Positions 53,572 to 64,000 of a stretch of DNA of 64,000 nucleotides are shown here, piece after piece. Origin of the DNA: Euptelea pleiosperma (Eukaryota; Streptophyta; Magnoliopsida; Ranunculales; Eupteleaceae); the NCBI GenBank assembly GCA_035048495.1, contig CM068547.1, forward strand, positions 20,219,913-20,283,912, written 5' to 3'. The first letter of the stretch is position 1. Every line of letters starts with the position of its first letter. The translations under genes and the position numbers were made by a program. Below the pieces are notes generated by a model, which saw nothing but the letters and a program-made list of their open reading frames with translations, was not told the DNA's origin and ran no database searches.

Positions 53572-55425
53572 ATGGCAGATGAACGGCCTCTGTATGAGAC
53601 CTACTACAGTTTCTGTGAGAATCGAGGTGATCACTCTCAACAATGGTATGACAATTCTGCGTATCATCATGATACTCCAGTCTCGCACACTTCTACAGGG
53701 TATGATAATCACCAAGATCCGGAGTACAATTCTGTACTCCAAGAGCTTAAAAATTCAGTCTCTGCCCTTCGTGCCGCGGTCCAGCAACCTGTGCACCATT
53801 CCCAGTCTGTAGGATATTACCCTCCTATCCAGCAAGATGTTTGTACCTTTCCATCTCCAATGCAGACCTCCTATGATAACACTTATTATCCGGATAATAG
53901 GAGTCACCATAACTTTGGTTGGGAACAGTCTGCCCTCCCGCAGCAACTGCCGCAGGATAATTATCCTTCCGGGTTCCATCAACCCAATGGAGAGTATGAC
54001 TGGCAATACTCGCAATCCCAGTACCCGTCATATCCACAGAATGATTATTCTGATCAACAGTGGGCCCCTCAGGATTTTCAGAGTCAGCACCTAGTCCCAG
54101 ACTCCACTTTGCCTTACAACTTTCATACCCAGTCGGACTACAATCAAGAGTTGGCACCTCAGCTCCCCTTGGCTGAACCGCCTCCGTTGGCTACTAAATC
54201 CGGTCTAGAGGACCTTCTCTCTCAGTACATTGCCCAGCAACAACAGTTTTTTCAAGGTCTAGAGCACCAACAAAAGCAATCTATGGAAAGCTTCAAGCAA
54301 CGTCTAATTCAATTAGAAAATGAGAGAGAGGAAGTCCACTTCACTAGCCCACCTATAGCCTATCCTGAGGAGAATGATATGGCCACTGTCTATAATGAGG
54401 AGTCACACAATTGGAACCAGTACCAGAATTGCCAGGAAGAAATAGAAGTTGTACCCACCCCTAGATCGAGCCAGACTATTGAGGAGCCAGTGTTTCCTTC
54501 TTCGGTGCCTTTAAAAGCACCACATCCTGAACCTACCTCAGAGCAACCTATTTCTCACTCTCCCAGTGCTGCTTTTAACCTGAACCCTGAAGATGATCAT
54601 CATGACACTGAGTTTTGTCTCGATCGTAGGATCCCTGCTGTCATAGATCTACCGTTCCTCCCCACCTCCCTTGGATTGTGCAACATTAGTGATGAACCCG
54701 AGTCGCAATCTTTGGTGCCCTTAATAGCACCAACTTCTGGACTGAGCACAGAGGAACTTAGTCCCATCTCTATCTCTGATAATTCTCTCTCTGCTCTGAA
54801 TGCAGACATTCCTACTGATGAGCCATGTCTAGAATATGAGACTCCCGCTGTCCTGGACCTACCAATCCCCACCGAGGAGGAACATATTGAATGTAGGGAT
54901 TGGAACATCCCTCTCAAATTAGAAAACATCGAGGGAGAGGTCAACAGTTTTCACCCGTCACCCTACGTCGATGTTGTTGATGAACCGTATGTCATGGAGA
55001 GTCTAATTCAGGACTCTCTCGAGGATAAATTATCCAAGTGTCAAGAACACTTTGAGTCTGACTTCATCTCAGAGTCAGACAATTTTGGTATTACTGATCT
55101 GCAGGAGTCTGCTCCATTCAGATACATTCCCGCAAAACTCAATGAGTTTGCGGCTCTGCTAACCACGGTCAGAGAACCCACTACTCCTGTCTTCTCAGTC
55201 TTTACTGAGAAGCTTCTATCCCTCCCCGCTGAACTAAATGTTTTTGCGGGTCTGCTCAGAGACACCGCTCCTACTCTCCTCTCAATCTTTACTGAGAAGC
55301 TTCGATCCCTCCCAGATCAACTCCGTACTTTTGTCAGTCTGCTCAGAGAGCTCAATGCCCTTCTCTCAATTTACACTGAGAAAGACCTGTTCTACACAGG
55401 TATACCTAGACAAGGGATAGGATAA
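53572..55425 (+). CDS. 617-residue Gag-tail/linker protein of E4, function unknown
   Basis: An open frame that starts MADERPL (compare MAVERPL at residue 45 of the E1 Gag) and then skips the Gag core. Residues 8-220 match the Gag tail (SQQW, QEL..SVSALR, Tyr/Gln-rich) without the zinc knuckle. Residues 222-260 are Gln-rich and coiled-coil-prone. The region around 345-365 (DTEFCLD..IPAVIDLPFLP) and 416-440 (DEPCLEYETPAVLDLPIP ... CRDWNIP) are two relatives of the C-terminal part of the E1 protease ([17 protein letters not shown] ... CRDGN); the catalytic DLGA half is absent. The C-terminus has three tandem units (520-551, 552-580, 581-608) around FTEKL and an ending shared with E2 and E3. No membrane segment or signal peptide is seen. 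An open frame in a recent insertion suggests it is useful to the element, for example in RNA binding or co-packaging, but nothing shows this directly. Confidence 0.85.
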   Translation: MADERPLYETYYSFCENRGDHSQQWYDNSAYHHDTPVSHTSTGYDNHQDPEYNSVLQELKNSVSALRAAVQQPVHHSQSVGYYPPIQQDVCTFPSPMQTSYDNTYYPDNRSHHNFGWEQSALPQQLPQDNYPSGFHQPNGEYDWQYSQSQYPSYPQNDYSDQQWAPQDFQSQHLVPDSTLPYNFHTQSDYNQELAPQLPLAEPPPLATKSGLEDLLSQYIAQQQQFFQGLEHQQKQSMESFKQRLIQLENEREEVHFTSPPIAYPEENDMATVYNEESHNWNQYQNCQEEIEVVPTPRSSQTIEEPVFPSSVPLKAPHPEPTSEQPISHSPSAAFNLNPEDDHHDTEFCLDRRIPAVIDLPFLPTSLGLCNISDEPESQSLVPLIAPTSGLSTEELSPISISDNSLSALNADIPTDEPCLEYETPAVLDLPIPTEEEHIECRDWNIPLKLENIEGEVNSFHPSPYVDVVDEPYVMESLIQDSLEDKLSKCQEHFESDFISESDNFGITDLQESAPFRYIPAKLNEFAALLTTVREPTTPVFSVFTEKLLSLPAELNVFAGLLRDTAPTLLSIFTEKLRSLPDQLRTFVSLLRELNALLSIYTEKDLFYTGIPRQGIG

Positions 55426-57368
55426 TTGTTTCCGTTCCACCTTAGGTGTCAGGAAGACTGCAGATTCACTCAGTCTCCATGAGTTTTATCCTGGTTGGGG
55501 GTACTTGATATACCCCCGTCATGTCTGGCTGAAGACGTAAAACTTAGCGCTTTCGGAAAGGCAATTCCGGTATTCCTAGAATACATGAGTCTCATGCATT
55601 TGTTATTACTGTTATATCTCTGAAAATGCAGGTACATTCATTCTCCCGATCATCATGTACCAAACACTGTCGAATTTCTGCCGACTTGGTAACATCCTTC
55701 CTGAACTTTTGCATCATCATCACTGAATTTTTATCATTTTATGTCCCGGTCATGAGCACCGAGGACGGTGCTGTATTTTGGTTGGGGGTGGGTATTTACC
55801 AAAACTCATGTCTTCATTTTGATAAAAAAAAAAAAAAATGTTGGTTTTGGGGTAATTTCCGATGTTCTCCAAAAGTTTTCTAGAATTTCAAAAATGTGTC
55901 AAATACCCTGACTTTGATTAGCTAAAAACCTTCGTTAAGTCAGTATTGAGGATGTCAATTTTTGTTTAAAGTTAGCGTCGAGTTAAGTCAGGCGTGACTA
56001 CAGCAGGTTTGAAAACTCAGAAAAACTCAGATTTGGCACAATTGTACACTATCAATATCAGAGTCATCCTAAGTTTAGAAATTCTAGAGATCCTGCGAGA
56101 ATAATTGTGGAGACCTAACCCAGTGAGCTTTTGAGCCTTTAATCAATTCAGAGTGTTATACAATAATTCTGAGTCACAAGATGACTCACTATTCTTCATG
56201 CCCGCAATATTCGTTGAGAGATCTCATTATCTGTTGCTTCGATCATAAAACTCGGAACGACATCAACATTGGATTACTACGACAGAACCTTCTTTGTATC
56301 CAGTCAAGACAGTATACATGATAGTGCAAACCCTAGAAAATGATTTAGGCCATTTTTTCTGAACCATTCAGCCTTTTTACTCACCTGAATTATACTTCAC
56401 TAGAAACCCCTTGAACCCTTCTATAAAAGCCTTTTCTTTGTAAGCCCATTAACCAAAAACCCAGTTCAGCTACGAAGTGTTACTAGCTACCCTACTTTTG
56501 AGAAGGATAAAAAAATAACTGATGTGGGTGTACCGTGAAAAGAACAGTAAAGAGGAAAAATCAAAAGGAAAAGAAAGTGGTTCAAGCTGAAAACAAAATA
56601 TGGAAAGAAAGTATGAAAAAGTGCTGAAAAGAAATTGAGCAGTCTCAGAAATATCAAGAAAAAGAGAAAAATACGAAAAAAGGAAAAAGAACCAGATAAT
56701 GGTGTTACGTCGCAGGAAAAATTCAAGAAAATGGCAATATCCTCTCAAGATCTTTGAAATCCTGTATTCCTTTATTTCTCTACACCTGACCTAAGCCTCA
56801 TTACAACCCAGGAAAGCCCTACTTGATTCTAGGATAGCACGATCATAAAATGTGGAGATTGGAGAAAGAGAAGCTATAGAGTTTGATCTGACGTTCCCGA
56901 GTGAAGTGGTATTCCAATCATGAGATCTTCTTCTGTTAAAGATGTCCTTCCTTCAAATAAAACATATGTGAGATCTTTTGCCTCTTTATATTAAATACAT
57001 CTCCTCACATATAAATTGAGAGAAAAGAAGAAAACCCTTCTTGTGTGATTCTATTCTGAGTGCTAAACATGTGAGATTTGAGGTCGAGGCAGAAAAACTT
57101 AGAGGTGATCTGGAAATCTTTACTGTCGGATGATGAGAATGTTGAGCACACACACACGCAGAGTCTGACTATTCTGGGTCATGATTATCAGTCTGTAGTC
57201 TTGCCAAAACTTTCAAACTCTTCGCTAGCATGTAACTGTGTTTTGCATCCATTCAATGATTTGACGAACGGGGTTTTCCCTGAGCTAATATGAAAAAGTG
57301 TGCAGCATGTGCAGAGCCCTTTTAAGCTCATGTATTTCGCACTAATTGCCAAGGATTGGCAATATGCT
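55426..57368 (+). other. E4 non-coding 3' region
   Basis: Same order as E1 and E2: GGGGGTA/TACCCCC hairpin (55497-55517), GGTTGGGGG look-alikes (55493 and 55780), a short A run (about 55824-55837), a purine-rich remnant (56540-56695) and the block before the polypurine tract. No gene. Confidence 0.7.
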
Positions 57369-57380
57369 GGTTGGGGGTTG
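57369..57380 (+). other. E4 polypurine tract
   Basis: GGTTGGGGGTTG directly before the 3' LTR. Confidence 0.8.
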
Positions 57381-58341
57381 TGATATTCGCTCAAAAGTGC
57401 TTATTTTAAGCACTTATCCTGTTAGCGTTATCGCACTCTCCTACGTAAAACTGCTCTAATTATCCACTTTTCTACGTAAGAGTCTATCTCATTGCGTAAA
57501 ACACACTTTTCTGGACGAAATGGTATATTTGCATGCATTAAACACATTTTCGGAAGTCTAGATATTAAGCCGTTCTGATAAAGTCTCATTACGCGCTTCT
57601 TCTGTCGCAGGAAACCCCGATGGGACGATTCTCAAGACTTGTGGGCCCAAATCGATCATGAAAGCCCATTATCAAAGCTTAAAAAGCCCACATGCTATGA
57701 CTAGAAGATATGGGCCAAATATGGGCTGAATAAGAGGACCAAAAAGCCGGCCCAAAGAACGAAGAGAGTAGGAGAGCCAATGACCAAGAGACGGACCAAA
57801 GCGTTTAAAGCCACATGAGTCAGCAAAGAATGATGGTCGACTCTACTGGAGAAGCGTGAGGATGTCACAGTGAAGACCAGGGTTCCAGACCCTCCGCCAG
57901 TGCTTTTTTCTATTTTTTTTGATACTTTTTCTCTCATTTCTTCTTATTCTCTCTCTCTCTTCATCTCTCGATCCTCGAATCTACTGACTTAACCCCAGAA
58001 CTCCTACCCTTCGGCTCTATCTCATCTCCCTTAGCTTTCTGACCGTTGGATCTTCCATCGGACCGTTGGATCTTCAATCGGACCGTTGGATCTCTCTAGA
58101 TCCGTCGATCTACCAATCTGGGTCCCAATCAAGTCACCATCCATCCGATCGCCTTCAGAATGCCTGTCACATCATCTTGTGAGACGATGGACATCATCAG
58201 TCCATGTGGGCCAGTAGCCGGGCCCATCAGCATCGACCCGCTGTCCGACCAGTTAGTGGACCCCGCGAATTTCAAAAATAATTTTAATTAAATGGGGGGT
58301 CCACTAATTGGGGAGATTCCCCATAGAAAAGTAGCATTTTA

Positions 58342-58381
<40 letters not shown>

Positions 58382-60347
58382 AAAAATATTTTTTTATTTA
58401 AAAAATACCCTATTTCCATTAATGGAAATAGGGAGCTTTATAAGAGGAAGGAGAAGGGTTCGTTCGAACCCTAATCCCTCTCCCCTCTCATCCTCTCTTC
58501 CCCCCTTTCAATCCCCCCCACGTTCTCCCTCCACCGGGCCGTTTTTCTTCTTTTCTTCTTCTTCTTCTTCTTCTTCTTCTTCTTCTTCTTCTTCTTCTTC
58601 TTCTTCTCCCTTCTCTTCTCCGGCGAGCTGCTCCACCAAGCATCTACGCCCCTGCCCCTTTGCTGCAACGCCTCCACAGTCCATCCACGACTGCCTGGTG
58701 CAGCCCATCATCCATCCACGACCGCCTGGTTGCAGCACAAGGTTTCATACCGTCTTCCTTCTCTGTTCTCGCCGGAGTTGCGCCTGCAACTCCGACCAGC
58801 AACACCATCACCAGCGTCTTCTTCTCCTGGTTCTTCTTCTCCTCCTCTAACCGCTGCCCAACCCCCTGCTCACCACGCCAAGAACCATCATCGCCTTCTC
58901 TTTCTTCTTCTTTCTTCTTCTTTCTTCTTCTTCCTTCTCTGTTCTCGCCGGAGTTGCGCCTGCAACTCCGACCAGCAACACCATCACCAGCGTCTTCTTC
59001 TCCTGGTTCTTCTTCTCCGCCCTCTACTTCACGATCTGCCAGCCACCGTCCAGCCTTCTTACTTCTCTTACCGTTTTCTCTCTTGACCGCCCCTCTCCAT
59101 TGCAAAAACCCAGCAAGCCGTTCTCCTCTCCTCTTCTCACGTTTTTACCGGAGTTGCAGGCTGCAACTCCGGCAGGTCACGAACCCCACCACCAGCGCCT
59201 CCATCACCGGTTCTCTTCTCCAAGAACCGTTGCTGCATCTCCAAGCCGTCATCACCTCTCTTCTCTTGGCCACAAATAAAAAAAAAATAATAATATAGAA
59301 AAAAAAAGGAAAGAAAAGAAGAAGATGAGGGGAAGCCATTAACGTCCCTCCTCGGAGCTTGCTGGGTTGTTGCCCTGGACAACGCCACCAGCGTCTCCAC
59401 TTTGCTGCTGCTCTCACCTACGAACACCACCTTGCTAGTGCGTCCTCCATCCTCCACATCTCGTCGGGCTGGGTGCAGACCTCCCTTGCTGCTCCTCCTT
59501 TCCAAGCGACTCCCAATGTCCAAGAACCTGCAACCCATCTCTGGCAGGCTGGGTCAAATCTCCTCCAAGCCGTTCAGATCTGGATGTTCAACCCGTGCTG
59601 CTATCACGGCCTGCTACATCTAGGCCGAAGCCCATCTCCTCTAAGGTGGAGACCGCTTCACTCCACCCACCTCACACCGCTGTCTCTCCACTACGGACTG
59701 CAATGTTGATCTTTGTCCCTTGGGCCGATTCCAGCCACCCATTTTAGCCACCACGAACCACCAAAACTCTCCCTCAAGCCTGGAATGCCATCTACAAACC
59801 ATGTATCCATGGCCGATTCTCCAAACTTTGAGCAGCATGTCATCTTCTCCGGCCGATCCTATCTCCGGTAAGTAGAGAGAGGTAACTTCCTCCCTCTATC
59901 TCCATCCCTTTCTCTCTCCTCCCTTAGTTTCTCTCTCTAGGTTTCTCCCATTCTCTCTCTAGCTTAGTTTTAGGTTCTTTACAAATTTGTTTATTTTTGT
60001 TTGATGTTTTGAGCATTGTAAGAATTTTTAATGTTAATGGATGAATTCTCTTTTCGGGTGTTATTTGATTTCCTTCATTATTGTTTTTAATAGTCTGTGA
60101 TAATCTAAAAAAAAAAAAAAGGGTTTTAAATCCCATTATCACCATTCTCATCCTGCCATTATTTCTAACATCATTCTGTTATTTCATGTTCTTTATTAAG
60201 CGTGCCCTAACCCCGAGTGCGGATCGACATCCGACACGAGCCACTGTGCAAAATTGCTAATTTTACAGGTCAAAAGTCTCGGATAAATTAAAAATGTGTT
60301 GAAGTTAGGGTTTCCGTAACCAACGACGCGGAAAATACCTACTTTCA
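57381..60347 (+). repeat. E4 3' LTR
   Basis: 2967 bp. The offset to the 5' LTR changes from 7614 to 7615 at the A run (34 versus 35 A). It ends ...CTACTTTCA at 60347, before GATAA. Confidence 0.95.
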
Positions 60348-60352
60348 GATAA

Positions 60353-61036
60353 CAACAGTGAGGACCATCCAGTAAAACATCGAGACATAACAAGGAGCCG
60401 ACGTAAGAACTTCACTTCAGAAGAGTCTGACCTTAGGAACCATCGGCACAAAGAAAGAAATGAATCCCTCACCAGACCCCACTTACTATGGTGGAAGCTC
60501 CCAATCGTCGGAGTAGGTTACCAAAGGGCAAATAGCGAACATGGTCGAGGAGCTGTTAGGCAAAAAAGAGATGTTTGCCGACAAGATGACAGCCATAGCC
60601 ACTTGCATATCTCGGGATTCCCTGTTTGTAGAGGATATTCAGAAATATCAAGCTCCGAGCTCGTTTTCTTACCCAAAGTACCCGACCTACGTGGGAACAT
60701 CTGATCCGGTGAACCACGTGCTACGCTTCAGAAAAGCAATGACAATGTGGGAGTTCGAGGACTGATTATTGTGCCAAATGTTTCCTTCCACCTTAAGCGA
60801 CGGAGCCCTTTGTTTGGTTCAACCAGCTGCCCCCCCGTTCAATCCGTAATTTTACTGAGCTTAACATCAAGTTCATCGCTTACTACTCTTGTAACAAGTT
60901 GTGTAGCAAGGACGTGGACGTACTCTTCGACATTAGGAAAAACTCCGACGAAACAATCAGGGAGTTTACTAAAAGATTCTGGGCGGTGATGATGACAATA
61001 GAGCAGTGCGACGATAAGCACGCCATCACCGCCTAT
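60353..61036 (+). pseudogene. T gag, continued, frameshifted
   Basis: Continues the T Gag after E4. The frame 60541-60765 contains LGKKEMFADKM, then a proline-containing entry to the Gag core (YPTYVGTSDPVNHVLRFR), and ends in a premature TGA. Further core sequence is read in other frames (QMFPSTLSDGA, then FDIRKNSDETIREFTKRFW near 60930-60980). At least two frame changes show it is dead. Cut by LTR Y after CCTAT (61032-61036). Confidence 0.65.
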
Positions 61037-61472
61037 TGATATTCGCTCAAAAGTGCTTATTTTAAGCCATTATCCTTATAGCGTTGTGGCATTCTCCTAC
61101 GTAAAACTTGTCTTTTCGTCGACTTTTCCACGTAAGAGTTTCTTTCATTGTGTAGAACACATTCTTTAGATGAAAATCGACTATTTGCATGAAATATACG
61201 CATTTCAGATAGTCCAGTATCAAGCCATTTTAGTTGAATCTCATTACGCGCTTTTTCACTTGAGGAGACCCTATCGGGCGATTCTCGAGGACTAGCTAGC
61301 CCACGATCAACCATAGAAGACTTCTATCAAAGCTTAAAGAGCCAATAGGCTAGGATAAAAAGATAGAAGACATGTACGGGCAAAGTTAGAAGATCATAGA
61401 GTTGGAACAAGGACTAAGAGAGAGAATAATAGCTGGAGACCAAGAGCAGGACTTAGGTATTAAAGGCCACAC
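61037..61472 (+). repeat. LTR Y: old Athila-type LTR, U3 fragment
   Basis: Starts TGATATTCGCTCAAAAGTGC, then diverges from E1 (for example ATTAAACACATT changed). It is cut by the minus-strand LTR Z; the remainder is expected beyond the window. Whether it belongs to a full element or a solo LTR cannot be told. Confidence 0.75.
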
Positions 61473-62483
61473 TAAAAATAGGGTTTTTCCGCGTCGTTGG
61501 TTATGAAAACCCTAAAGTTCAACAGTATTTATAATCTTCCGATTTGGTACACTTAATCTGCAAAAATGCGGATTTGCACAGTTGCTCGTGTCGAATATCG
61601 TCCACACTCAAGGTTAGGGCAAATAAAGAACAAATTAACGAAAATCTGCTAAAAATGATGGAAGGGTGAGAATGGTGAAAATCGAGATTAAAACAAGCTT
61701 TTGTGATTTTTAGAGAGAGAATATTCACAATTTAACTAAAACCATAATGAAAGCATAACAATAAAAATCAACTCATTTGAAAGACTACGAAAATAGGAAT
61801 AATTGCATTGATTGAATTGTCAATACATTGAAATAAAACATGCATATTCAAATTAATCTAGAAATTAGGAAAATATAGAGAGAGAGATAAAAGTAGAGAG
61901 AGAAAGTGGAAGAAGAATAAATTTAGATAGAGAAAATGAAATAGAAGATAGGTAGAGAGAGAAGAAGAGAGAGTTAGAGAGAGAAAATAGGAATGGATAG
62001 TGAAAACTTGGAGATTCTAGAGAGAGAAACAAGAGAATGAGAGAGAGAGATAGAGAGAGAAAGTAACCTTAGGACTTACCGGGGGTGGTCGGAATGTGAT
62101 CGGCCAATTGGATCGGCCAATGATGCATGAGGTTTGGCTCGGATGATCAGCTGTTGCAGAGATTGGCAATGAGAAAGTTGATCGGAGAAATGTTGCATTC
62201 ACACTACACGGCTTGATCGTGGGTTGCATGCGATCACGAAACAGTGGCTGTCCAAGGAAGGTTGGAGAAGTCCATGGATCCTGGAGTAAATCAAGGTGTT
62301 CCACATGGAGGTTGATGGCATGCATGGACTGGGGGGCGTAGGTGAAGCACGTGGCTGCAAGGAGGGTTGAGGCGGTGTAGCAGTCCACTGTGTGGACTGT
62401 TGTAGGTGGTGACGTGGAAGGATGGAAGACCACACGGTGGTTGTGGTTCAAGGGGATGGAAATGCCATGGTTTTTGTGGTAGC
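61473..62483 (-). repeat. LTR Z: minus-strand Athila-type LTR, U5 part
   Basis: Begins with the complement of the U5 end (TTTTTCCGCGTCGTTGG near 61484), with the terminal TG mutated to TA. GA-rich tracts follow (61870-62060). Interrupted at GTAGC (62479-62483) by LTR W. No gene. Confidence 0.75.
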
Positions 62484-64000
62484 TGAAAGTAGGGTTTTTC
62501 CGCGTCGTTGGTTACGGAAACCCTATTATCAACAAGATTTGTAATTTATCCGAGATTTCCTGCAAAATTCAGAGATTCTAGCATAGGGATTCGTGTCGGA
62601 TGTCGATTCGCACTCGGGATTAGGGAACGTGCAGTAAAGAACATAAAATGATTTTTTTTTTTTAAATAAACTAGATTTATTCAATTAAAATGTCTATTAC
62701 AATGCGTAAAACCAAATTTACTAAATAACATGAAATAAACTAAGCTAAAGAAACTAATTAAAAGTTACCTAAACTAGAGAGAGAAAGTGGAGATAGAAAG
62801 AGAAAACTAGAGAGAGAAGGTGAAGATGATCTAGAGAGAGACTTACCGTGATGGGGAAAGCCGGCCAAGGTGGTGCTTATGGTGAATGGCAGCAGCAAGA
62901 TAATGGCGTTTTGACACCAGCAAAGATCTTGAGGTATTGGAAGCAACTCCCCAAAAGAATAACAAGCCGTGGAGAAGAAGGGAGGGGCGCTGGTTTTAGG
63001 TAGGGGCGGACTGGTTTGGGCGACACACAGCAGCAGTGCACGTTCAGACGTGGTTTGAAGGAGGCAGGTGGAGGCGTTGGCTGGTGCAGGTGTTGCTGCT
63101 AGTGCTGGAGACGGAATGCAGCAGCACCTTGGAGTGAGGATGGTGGCAGCAGCAGCACAGGTGAGGATCGCCCTCCTCCTCTTCCTCTCTTCCTCTTCTT
63201 TTTCTTTTCTTTTCTGCCTTCTTTTCTTTCCCTTTTTTTTTCTTTTTGAAGAAGATGAAGATTGTGAAGAAGAAGAGAATGAGGATGTGCACAGGTAGCC
63301 CACGGACTGGTGATGGTTTCCCAGCCTGCAATTTCTCTCGATTTGCAAGTCGTGAATGGTGGCTTTATGGTGTAAAACTCCCAATGGAGATACACTCACG
63401 GTGGTGGTTGGGTTGGTAATCACTAGCAGCGTGGTGGAGACGTTGATGACGGCTTCTAATGGTGGAGGTAGGGTGGTTAAGGGGGATGAAGAGGAAGAAG
63501 GATGGAGTTAACGTGGAAGAGAGAGAGGGGATATGGAGCAGGCGGTAATGGAGTGGAGGCGGTTTAGGTAAGTTCAGAGCTTCCTCCTCTCTTCTTCTTC
63601 TCTTCTTATTCTTTTTTTTTTTTGTGAATAACGGAAGAGGAGAGGACGGTGGAGAGTGAACCGCTTGTTCACTTGGAAGAGCAGCAACTTGCTGTTCTTG
63701 GAGCAATGAGGAGGCGGCTTAGGGTGAAAACGTGGAGAGAAGATGATGAAGAGAGAAGATTTTTTCTTTAAGAAGAAAACATGGGGGGGAGAGAGAGGCG
63801 TTAATGGACTCATGAGAGTTTATATGGGCACATTTAGGGTTAGGGGTATGGCGGAGAGAACCGTTGGATCCCATGAGATCAAACGGTGTAGGATGAATAA
63901 AACACAAGAGAGAGGAACTCGTTGGATCCACCCCTTTATTCAACCCCCCTATTTTTTGGTCATTAACTCACCCTCTCTATTATTTCTTAAAAAAAAACCT
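62484..64000 (-). repeat. LTR W: minus-strand Athila-type LTR, cut by the window end
   Basis: Starts TGAAAGTAGGGTTTTTCC (complement of the U5 end). It shows GA-rich tracts, a G/A-rich transcribed part, a minus-strand TATA-like CATATAAAC near 63822, and an ACCGTTGGATC unit near 63860. The U3 continues past 64000. The frames here are low-complexity and not genes. Confidence 0.75.

Larger units (their letters stand above)
49767..60347 (+). mobile_element. E4: recently inserted non-autonomous Athila-type element
   Basis: A 10,581-bp element with LTRs 49767-52732 (2966 bp) and 57381-60347 (2967 bp). The only difference seen is one extra A in a 34/35-A run. The target duplication GATAA is perfect (49762-49766 and 60348-60352). 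The 4.6-kb interior has a primer site, a shortened leader, one open 617-codon frame, the shared 3' region and a polypurine tract. No pol enzymes are encoded, so it must have been mobilised in trans, most simply by an E1-like element with the same ends. Confidence 0.95.
48486..64000 (+). mobile_element. T: Tat-type gypsy element, partial, heavily interrupted
   Basis: 5' LTR 48486-49500, primer site, then gag split by E4 (49767-60347) and again by LTR Y at 61037. The rest lies beyond the window. Tat affiliation rests on the TTTGGTGCCGTCTGTGGGAA junction and on Gag similarity. Confidence 0.75.

Noticed and set aside
61037..64000. A host gene in the right end of the window
   Set aside because: All of it matches LTR modules (U5 ends at 61473 and 62484, GA-rich tracts, TATA near 63822); the frames are low-complexity.

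Overview
The whole window is a nested pile of plant LTR retrotransposons; I see no host gene, rRNA or tRNA. A flowering plant with a repeat-rich genome is indicated by the families present: Athila-clade Ty3/gypsy elements with tRNA-Asp-type primer sites, a SIRE/Maximus-type Ty1/copia element, and a Tat-type gypsy element. The species cannot be named from this sequence.

Layout. I use E1-E4 for elements, S for a solo LTR, C for the copia element, T for the Tat element, X for the oldest host element, and A, B, Y, Z, W for LTR fragments. Left: LTR fragment A (1-1042) lies in LTR fragment B (1043-1285), which lies in the 3' internal part of X (1286-1432, 15946-16285, 3' LTR from 16286). X is also split by E1 (1433-15940, target duplication CTATT), an intact autonomous Athila element with 2550-bp LTRs and a 1921-codon gag-pol frame. 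Middle: C (minus strand, 16698-48485) sits in X's LTR. E3 (minus, 18453-43178) sits in C. S (minus, 20323-34667, duplication GGCCC) sits in the 3' LTR of E3. E2 (plus, 21394-32790, duplication TCTGC) sits in S. Right: T begins at 48486 inside the 5' LTR of C. Its gag is split by E4 (49767-60347, duplication GATAA) and then by LTRs Y (61037), Z (61473) and W (62484), each inside the previous one, to the window end.

How the parts relate. E1 encodes every enzyme needed for retrotransposition. E2, E3 and E4 lack protease activity, reverse transcriptase, RNase H and integrase, but keep a long frame derived from the gag tail and the protease-RT linker of an E1-like ancestor. E3 is old and still has the gag core. 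E2 and E4 have lost the core and start at an internal methionine. E4 moved recently, because its two LTRs differ only by one A in a homopolymer, so it was probably mobilised in trans by an E1-like helper.

The most interesting signals are: this conserved non-autonomous protein with a duplicated protease remnant and a 28-32-residue C-terminal tandem repeat; modular LTRs in which U3, U5 and coding blocks are shared in different combinations between E1, E2 and E4; a family of GCCGGAGTTGC/GCAACTCCGGC hairpins scattered in the transcribed part of the LTRs; palindromes framing the LTR core promoter; and hairpins with compensatory changes at the U5 end and just after the stop codon.
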